Source: Gaertneriomyces semiglobifer
Lineage: Eukaryota; Chytridiomycota; Chytridiomycetes; Spizellomycetales; Spizellomycetaceae
Reading direction: 5' to 3'
NCBI GenBank assembly: GCA_025558075.1
Contig: JAHLKF010000006.1
Span: forward strand, 744,001-808,000
DNA: 64,000 nt
Each line of letters begins with the position of its first letter. Position 1 is the first letter of the stretch. The notes beneath the pieces are model-generated. The model did not search any database. It had not been told where the DNA came from and worked only from the letters and a program-made list of their open reading frames with translations. Shown here one piece after another: positions 56,954-64,000 of this stretch. The position numbers were made by a program, and so were the translations under genes.

Positions 56954-59716
56954 TTATGGATACGGAGGTCTCCGGTGCGTGCCATCATAGACGTTCCGGA
57001 ATGGTGATCGGCCTCTGGGTATGATAGTTGACGACAAGGTTGACCGACGGTTCTCATCACGACCTATCAAAGTTAGCGCATGACCCGCACCAGCGTGGCG
57101 GTGAACCTCACCTGTTGCCTCTTGACGGACAGGTGAGGACTCGGGAGAAGTAAGGTCAATCACGTTCGTGTCGACATACGCTGCGGATACGTCACCGGAC
57201 GGATGCGACGATGAATGTCCACGATTTGCACCTGCTTCTGCGCTGGCTGAGATAGCTTGTCGGCTTGGACGACCTTGTGCAAGGGTCAAAATGTCCAAAT
57301 CCGAGGCTTGAGCGGGTAGTACCTGTGTTCCATCCTGCTTATTTTGTCCAGAAATGAGAGGCTTTAGTGATGCAGGATATTGGCGTAGCGGCGGTGGTGG
57401 ATGTTGAGCAATAACCCGATCCACGATCGTGGAGGTTACAAAATCAATATCTTTCGAATCCAAAGTGCTCAATGGTATTGTGATTCGTTCTCTGTTGGCC
57501 TTCCGAAGATGCACTTGCCCCTTAACTACGTCCAGAAGCTCTGCTTCAATCTTGGCTCGACCATTCTGATGTGTCCAAATACGCACCTTTGAAGTTGTAG
57601 TTTGTTGTTGTTGTGTTGCGGGGGTTACGCCTGCTTGTACGTGACTGGGACCAATTGATCTCGTAATCGCTGCTGTCTTACTGACGACACCAACCCGATT
57701 GCTTGTCTGCTCAACAGGGGTAACAGCAGATACCCGTTGCGTGCCAATGCTTCCAACCTGAGCCGTAGGCAACTGCGGGCTCCCAGAATTTATCCGCGGT
57801 GCATGAAGAGTTTGAGTGGACGGGCGACCATTGGCGATTACTACAATATCAGACTGCGATGTCGGCTGACCAACTGGCAGAAGCGAGTTGGGGCCAACTT
57901 GCATTCGAGCGGTCCGCAGATCAGAGAGGCGTGGAACATTCAACGCTGTGCTAGATTCTGTGGCACGACCAATACATGGAGGTTGCGACTGTGTCTGAAT
58001 CTGTCCAGTAGTAGAATGCCGCTGATTGTGAACATCGTCTCCATAAAGGCTAGGACTTGGTGTTTCATCGTCAATATCCATATCCTCTTCATCGTCGTCA
58101 TCACTGATAATGGTAATGAACTCTTCCGCTGCTGGAAGAGCATTATCAGCAGAGGCGGCTGCTCGAGTCTCTGCAGTAGGCAGGTTCGGAAAAGTTGTAT
58201 CAGCGACGCCTGGATCCTGCAGCGGGTCGGAGGATCGTTTCGCTTGAACGGCTGGAAGCGCTTTGCCCATGGAGAACTTTACTTTATCCCGATTTTTGGG
58301 TTCGTTGGATGGTGTCAAAGTAAGAGCATTAGGTACAGAAGGAACAGCAGGCTGGTCAGCAGCGTCAGGATTATCAATCAACGCCGTGCTGATGTCTTCA
58401 TCAATGTCCATGGGCTCTGCTTCACCGCACTCCGCGCTTATGTCTAGAGTTTCGTCGTCTTTATTAAGGTCCTTAATAGCCTCAGGGTTGGTGCGCACAT
58501 ACTGATCCCACTCCGAGCAACGGTTACTCCGAAGCTTCTCCAATGCGGGGTCAATCTCGACAATGCCAGTCAACATGCCTTTCTGTGCTTGCGCATATCC
58601 CGGCTCTAAACGGATTGTCAGTGCACCAATACTATCACTGGCTACCTCTCTTGCAGCATCCAAACGATGCATGTACTCGGCGGTGTTGTTGGTAGGGTCG
58701 CTGGGGTCACGTACCAAGAAAGTGCCCTTTAAGCCTGTCCCGAAACGTTTCCACTTGTCGCTGGTTGTGTGCGATTGCGTTCTAAATTCATAACTAATAT
58801 CGTAGAATAGTGGGTACAGCCAATTGGCTAGTATCTGCGGGACTGCAGTATCAGCGGCCGAGGGTAGGTTCTGTTGACCGGACCGTTCGGCAACCCGTTT
58901 CAAAAAGGTGTAGACTACAATAAGAAACATGACGTGCCCACTAGCCCCGCCGTTCTTCACATCGTCAAACTTGTTATTGTGGAACCAAAGCCGGAGAAGC
59001 ATTAGCAAAGGGTAAAACCATGGCGAAAACAATTGCAACTGCGTTCGAGACCATTCGACAGCCCATAAAGCGCGAGGGTACTGCCCGAATATCTGCACTC
59101 GAATTTGTCCCAGCCGCGTCGTGAAGGCCACAACATCAGGAGTTCCTTCATAGAATGAGACGCTTGTCGCAACAACAACGTTTGCGGCATCAGCGTCCAG
59201 CCCACTTTTCAGGTAAGCAGCAAATCCCTGTAAGAATTGGCGGAGCGGGACATTAGGTGTGCCGGCAGTCACCATCAGATCGATGCCGCTGGTGGGAAAA
59301 TACACGCCTAGTGCCTGAGAGCCCACGAGGTGAGCGCGATGCTTTCCCCACCGCATCGACTCACAGTATTTTCGTAAACAAGAGCGTGTTTGCTTGATAA
59401 TCCATGTCCGAAGCTCCATTTCTTGACGCCGTGGGGCCATTGTGGCAGCAACAGAAATCATCTCGTTGTGAAGCTGTCGCATTTTGTCATTGTGCAAAGC
59501 TGCCCCAGGTCCATGCCGGGTTTCGTAATGCGGTAGTACGGGAGGCTGTTGCAAGAGATGAGTCGGCACTCGCGGTGGATTTGAGTTCTGCATAGCTGCA
59601 TCTTGAGGCCCATCAGAAGCGGGGAGTGGTGGTTTGGTCATTATGTTAGCTGCAACAAACCGCCGTAACTCTGTCACTGCCCAAGCGACAGTCACCTCTT
59701 GTTTGTCCCCCGCCAT
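56954..59716 (-). CDS. TRF4/Cid1-like non-canonical poly(A)/uridylyl transferase, likely catalytically dead
   Basis: ATG 59716, one intron (57111-57064, 48 nt), giving about 904 residues. The nucleotidyltransferase region (about 95-420) shows HLVGSQALGVYFPTSGIDLM and the second domain LLMLLRLWFHNNKFDDV, then the PAP-associated segment FLVRDPSDPTNNTAEYMHRL. In active members the first motif ends S-D-I-D and a third Asp lies in a V-D-I strand; here the first is Gly144 (SGID) and the third is Gln208 (RVQIFG), leaving only Asp146. The C-terminal half is a long acidic, Ser/Pro-rich disordered region. In other species such enzymes work with small-RNA pathways or RNA surveillance (Cid12, TRAMP). Here a scaffold or pseudo-enzyme role is inferred. 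Confidence 0.85.
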   Translation of the reverse strand: MAGDKQEVTVAWAVTELRRFVAANIMTKPPLPASDGPQDAAMQNSNPPRVPTHLLQQPPVLPHYETRHGPGAALHNDKMRQLHNEMISVAATMAPRRQEMELRTWIIKQTRSCLRKYCESMRWGKHRAHLVGSQALGVYFPTSGIDLMVTAGTPNVPLRQFLQGFAAYLKSGLDADAANVVVATSVSFYEGTPDVVAFTTRLGQIRVQIFGQYPRALWAVEWSRTQLQLFSPWFYPLLMLLRLWFHNNKFDDVKNGGASGHVMFLIVVYTFLKRVAERSGQQNLPSAADTAVPQILANWLYPLFYDISYEFRTQSHTTSDKWKRFGTGLKGTFLVRDPSDPTNNTAEYMHRLDAAREVASDSIGALTIRLEPGYAQAQKGMLTGIVEIDPALEKLRSNRCSEWDQYVRTNPEAIKDLNKDDETLDISAECGEAEPMDIDEDISTALIDNPDAADQPAVPSVPNALTLTPSNEPKNRDKVKFSMGKALPAVQAKRSSDPLQDPGVADTTFPNLPTAETRAAASADNALPAAEEFITIISDDDDEEDMDIDDETPSPSLYGDDVHNQRHSTTGQIQTQSQPPCIGRATESSTALNVPRLSDLRTARMQVGPNSLLPVGQPTSQSDIVVIANGRPSTQTLHAPRINSGSPQLPTAQVGSIGTQRVSAVTPVEQTSNRVGVVSKTAAITRSIGPSHVQAGVTPATQQQQTTTSKVRIWTHQNGRAKIEAELLDVVKGQVHLRKANRERITIPLSTLDSKDIDFVTSTIVDRVIAQHPPPPLRQYPASLKPLISGQNKQDGTQVLPAQASDLDILTLAQGRPSRQAISASAEAGANRGHSSSHPSGDVSAAYVDTNVIDLTSPESSPVRQEATGEVHRHAGAGHALTLIGRDENRRSTLSSTIIPRGRSPFRNVYDGTHRRPPYP

Positions 59717-62290
59717 TACTCTGCGCAAAGGTACTAATTTTGATTTGATAAATAATAGGTTCGAAGATGAAGCCTACGCCAAGGTTCACAGGGATCGCCG
59801 AAACCCTCTTCACTTCACACGCACTTCTCCTATCCAAATTAGCCCATCAATCTCCCTCCGGCTTTCAACTATACTTTGCCGAATCCTCGGCGCATCCGAT
59901 ATCCTCTCGCTGCAAACCGTTGATTAGCCTCGTGTTGCTTCTCGTTGCATTAAAATGTCAACTTGTCGTCGAACTTTGGTCAATTGTCAATGCACGGCAC
60001 TGGGAACGGTGGGGTTAGGGCTCCGTATTACGTAAGTAGCTCCGCCAGCGCGAAATGGACTAACATCTCGGTTTGGCTAAGATTATCTACCAACCCATGG
60101 CATGCCAGCTCCTAAAGCACGGGGTCCATCAACCAATCGTAAGTATCAGGGACTTAACGCCGTAGAGGCAATGAGAGCTCCCGAAGCAAGAACCGTAGCA
60201 ATATCCTCTTCGCGCCTGGTACTGCGCGGCTAAGTAGTTATGCGACTAATTAGCCGCACTGTATCAGCGCCATTTCCATCATGATCCATCACAACTCCGC
60301 ATTCTCCACATCTAACGACTTTCGGGCCACTCGACTTTCTATAAACGCGTCCAAATGCATTGCATGTAGGCCTCTGACATGGAAGTTATGGCATTTACCC
60401 CAACTTCTTCTGCTTTGATTGAATAATGTTTGGAAAAATCAAGCGTAGGCCCTATGCATTACTCGTATCGTTTTCTTGCTCAAACGTCGTCCAGGTCGTG
60501 TGTTTTGCGCCGAACTCATAAAGAACGATGATGTCAAAGGCGCGCACCAACCAAAGCGCCGTGTTCCTGTGCACGTTCCTTTTTCCAGCCGGTGGCCGTG
60601 TGGTTTTCGCAATAACCTTATCTAAATGAAGGTACGGACAGACGTTCCTTCGATGTCGTGACTGCCCACAATACCGACTCCAAGATCAATGACTGCAATG
60701 GTGGGTTCGCCCTGGGTTTCGCCGTCTTTTGGATCCATCCGGTGTATACCCACGAGAAAGTCCATTGTCGCTCGCCTTCGGGAACTGACAAGTGCGCATG
60801 GGTTAGTGGATAACCTTAACCACTCGTAGATATTGTTGACCCGATGTCATCCATCCGGGACCGTACGAATTTGTCGTTGGCAAGGAGATGTTTATCACGG
60901 CGAGTGCGGAGCACGGTGACAGTTTGGCCGTTGATTCCGACTCGTACGTGGTCGCGGTGGACGGTAAGGGCCGTTGTATCGAGCCCAAGTACGCCTTTTA
61001 TCGACCAGGGATAAACCAGTAGCTATCCTGCGAAAGTACAGGGTCGACCCCACAGCAGGCGTGGAGGATATTAGAGCCAGCACAGCTCCCAGCAAGACCC
61101 ATGAATTCAATACCAAAAATGCTGAGGAACGTGCATTGACGATGAGCTCTGAAGAGGCACGGACCAATTTTCGACATTCACTCCGTCACCACCAGCAAAT
61201 ATTCGGACATTTGCACCAGCTGCCGATCTCTGCGGATTCGGATGGAGTTGCAGCCTTGCAGGTCATCCCATAACAACGCTTTAAACGACAGTATTCGTGG
61301 CCATCTTTGCTGCGAGTGTCCATCGACGCTAACACTAAATTCCAAATTCCAATATGATATCTTTGATGGACTCTTTTTTTCAGCGGCTGTAGGCATCCAC
61401 TCTATGTCCATAATTTCACAGTCGAGGCGGGCGATGAACTTCGCCGGTTCAGCCTGGTCTTGGCGCTGTGCTATAAGCCATGACACACGGACCTTATGTT
61501 TGTGTGCCAGAAATGGAATTGTCAAAACCCGTGTAATAAGGGATGAGTATTCCGTTACAGCAATTAACCAAGAGGCATCTGGCTCAAGCCATAGTGCTGC
61601 TCACTCACGAATGCGGTTCCCCGCATGAATCACCTTGGCATCTCTTCAGATTGACCAACTGCCCAACCACAACTTTTAAGGTCAACTTCGCAAAGATGCA
61701 ACCTCAACCGCAAACCCAGATTCATACTCAACACAACGTCAATACCCTATATCAAACATATCAAACTCTAAGTACCGGGACAAGTCAGCTACAATCAAGG
61801 TACATCGGAATACGATTATGGAACATATCGTTAAACCGTCTGGCGTCCTAACACGGATATAAACTAGAAATGCGGCTCTAGAAGGGTTTGGTGACTCGGA
61901 TCGCGAAGGACCTCGAGCAACCAGCCTGAAGCGGGATGTACGAATGGGGAGCCCAGCTTTAGCCGCTTCGCATCGGCGGCCAAAGTCAGCCACGGAGGTA
62001 AATGCGTAGCCACTACCCTCTGATCTTTCTCCCCTTGACCTCAACCGGGTGCCTGGCCCCATTTCACCATCAGATCCAAACGATTCTGAACCATGCACGG
62101 ACAAGCAGCACGGGAAGCTGGAAGGCCGCCCTTGACTCGCAGTATAATAACGAGATTATCCAGTCGTTTTCATTCGTTCGATGAGCCTTTGCTCAAGGAC
62201 AGGACAACTACTCACCATATGCACATAGATCCTTTATACTCGGCCCAGGGTGCGACCGTGGACCGTAAACTCCCAAGTTCATCCGAGTGT
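59717..62290. other. 2.5-kb region of unresolved coding-like tracts, possibly decayed gene(s)
   Basis: No clean gene was found here, but several stretches look coding. On plus, 60852-61276 reads naturally (for example EMFITASAEHGDSLAVDSDS) if a GTAAGG...CAG intron (about 60964-61020) is removed, but a TGA lies just upstream of the frame and no ATG was found. On minus, 60776-60637 starts with an ATG (MDFLVGIHRMDPKDGETQG) and is in a different frame. On minus, 61525-61178 and 62104-61739 are also open with plausible composition. Opposite strands and broken frames suggest a relic or a misread multi-exon gene. A TTAGGG hexamer occurs near 60014. Confidence 0.35.
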
Positions 62291-63555
62291 TCATTGCTTC
62301 GCCTCTACTGTTTTCTGCTTCTCATCATGGGCACCTGCGCTGATGGACTTATCCCCGACGAGTGCTTGCTTCTTAGGTCTCATGGATAAGGAACTAATAT
62401 CTTTGGTGCTCATTAACAACATGAGCTCGTCATAGCTTTCCCTGAGTGTGGGCAAGATCTTGCGAAACCATGTTTCGTTTCTCATAGTATCGTGTATCGT
62501 GTACGATGTTAACGCCCAGAAGCGTGGGTAACACCGCCCACTGAAATGTGTAGTGGTCGATGAAATCCATTCCTTCAAAAGAGAACTCTCATGTTGTATG
62601 TGGTCGGGCGGGTATACCCACTTCTCCGACTGATCTTCTTCGACGCATTTCAGAAAGCATCCTTTGGCATAAACGCCATGACCGGGATCCAGAAAGTAGT
62701 CCTCTAAGCTCGCATATTTGACAAAGTTGCACTTGAAAGTGGATCAGTTTAATGAATGAACAAGCCCATTTCCACGCGCAGTACTCACAGTAAGTATCTC
62801 TGCCTTGGGCAGTTTCAGCACTTCCAACTGAATTTGCACTTGAATCCAATAGTGCAAGGGGGGTGGGCTATCGAGGATGATTTCCTTCGCTCGAAAAGGA
62901 CATTTGATTTCAATAATGGTCCCGCTCTTTGGATCCACTGCGTCGACAGACGCTCCCAACCACTCTATCTCATCATGAACCAGCAATCCGAACTGTTCCA
63001 GTCGGCATTGATATTGCTGCTGATAGAAGGCTCGGGCAGCGTGTTCGAAGCTGCACTTGTGTGAGTTCATAATAGTGTTTCCCACATGCGGGCATCTAAG
63101 ATATGCATCAGCATCTTACCTGGAACCCCATCTCGTAGCTATGGTACCCGTGTTGCGCTTCCCCAAAACTTTCTTTTTCATTACAGCAGCCCGGGAGTGC
63201 CAGGGACTCGCCCACTTGGCATCGTAATCATGCAAGTTTGGATGAACATTATACTCCTGGTAATAATCTAGCATTACATCGGAAGTTCTAGTGAGAAAAG
63301 ACGCAACATCGGACGCCTGACGTTCAAATTGAGTTTTCTCTTGGTATATACCAGTACAAGACACTTACGTACCGTTATGAGAGTTCTTCGAAGTTGGTGC
63401 CAATCATTAGCTTTTTGTGTGATGTGAGATCTCGTTCGTAACTCTTCCAGACGAGCTTGCACCTGCGTAGCCTCGGCACTGTAGGACCGTCGCGGTTGCG
63501 GTAACTTCAACGGCCGGTGGTTCCGTCGCAGACATTGCATACACGAGATACGCAT
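62291..63555 (-). CDS. YqaJ-type (lambda-exonuclease-like) nuclease with mitochondrial presequence
   Basis: Four exons (minus): 63555-63373, 63316-63120, 63095-62789 and 62731-62291, giving 375 residues. The N-terminus MRISCMQCLRRNHRPLKLPQ followed by PRRSYSAEA is arginine-rich and free of acidic residues for 26 residues, with an R-x-Y/S-S-A-like processing site, so mitochondrial import is predicted. The PD-(D/E)XK core is intact: Asp178 (GASVDAV), Glu189 and Lys191 (IIEIKCPF), with ITASDVASFL, IATRWGSR and YWIQVQIQLEV in the family positions. YqaJ/lambda exonucleases digest one strand of DNA ends for recombination; large DNA viruses and some eukaryotes carry them. Introns show this copy is spliced as a host gene. 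The open frame continues upstream of the ATG to about 63680. Confidence 0.85.
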
Positions 63556-64000
63556 ACGACCCTTTGCCGCCACCGTGCCAGTCCAGTTGAGAACCATTTC
63601 CGCCTCTCGGTGAACAGCCCAAGTCTCGAATGTTTTTGGGAAAACCCGTTGAACGCGTTTGGTGTCATAAATTTCCACGCTACTAATTAATGTGAAAAGT
63701 ATCACTTAATAGTTATAATGAAAGCGCTTGAAAGTTTCAGTATGTGATATGACACACGTCGTCCGAGGTTTCAAGATCACCGTTTTTACAACGGACGGCT
63801 GTGAAAGATCTACAAGTATCGTAGTAATAGTACCTGGTCAGCGATTCATATTCAGAGTTAATTATGTCCTTTCAACTGTCCGCCAACTTGCTGAGTCATT
63901 CGCAAGATGTAAGTCTCGTTCAGTCTGAGCGTTGTCACATTTACCGGAAAGCTTATAGTATCTTTCCTTAGGTCAAGGCCACCGCTGCCATATCCGATGA
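63556..64000. other. right-edge region upstream of the YqaJ gene
   Basis: The YqaJ frame is open upstream of its ATG to about 63680 (ETWAVHREAEMVLNWTG), so this may be 5' leader or an alternative first exon. Beyond that no gene was recognised before the window ends. Confidence 0.35.

Noticed and set aside
60803..60988. Minus-strand reading of 60.8-61.0 kb as a subtilase-like or other enzyme
   Set aside because: The plus strand reads better by codon bias here and no catalytic motif is present; left as unresolved.

Overview
The window looks like a gene-dense stretch of nuclear DNA from a fungus. The evidence is short GT-AG introns (mostly 45-75 nt, many with a CTAAC/CTGAC/TTAAC-like branch site just upstream of the acceptor) and fungal or fungal-enriched families: a Zn2Cys6 transcription factor, an Itc1-type ISWI subunit, AVL9, Yet3/BAP31, a SepH/Cdc7-like kinase and Kap123. 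Several genes are unusual for well-studied Dikarya, so an early-diverging (chytrid-like) fungus is my inference. No prokaryotic features, tRNAs, rRNAs or CRISPR arrays were seen. I count about 31 genes, most with several exons. I assembled the exon chains by eye, requiring the reading phase to stay open across every junction.

Left part (0-20 kb): a truncated multi-pass membrane protein at the left edge, mitochondrial uS19, an unknown nuclear-looking protein, a coiled-coil protein, a glutathione S-transferase, methionine aminopeptidase 1, an SSX2IP/Msd1 microtubule-anchoring protein, the splicing factor RBM22/Cwf5, a small protein with an acylation signal (begins MGATCS), the ISWI subunit Itc1 and a lipase-like hydrolase.

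Middle (20-45 kb): AVL9, a flavin monooxygenase, a Zn2Cys6 regulator, a mitochondrial-carrier-like protein, a Sel1-repeat/F-box-like protein, a WD40 protein, TXNDC9/Plp1, exosome Rrp43, guanylate kinase, a calponin-homology plus SepH-type kinase ending in a polybasic CaaX box, an Smr protein and the importin Kap123.

Right part (45-64 kb): a seven-TM orphan, a BAP31/Yet3 homologue, inositol-phosphate synthase, a FAD amino-acid-oxidase-like enzyme, a small Cys-rich two-exon gene, an Argonaute with an intact DEDH slicer set and, tail to tail with it, a TRF4-like nucleotidyltransferase that has lost catalytic aspartates. Next come about 2.5 kb of confusing, possibly decayed coding-like tracts, and then an intron-bearing YqaJ (lambda-exonuclease type) nuclease with a convincing mitochondrial presequence.

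Most genes are ordinary housekeeping genes and do not form one pathway. The best candidates for something new are the CH-kinase-CaaX fusion, the Argonaute/pseudo-nucleotidyltransferase pair and the mitochondrial YqaJ nuclease. Exon boundaries are sequence-based predictions without transcript support.
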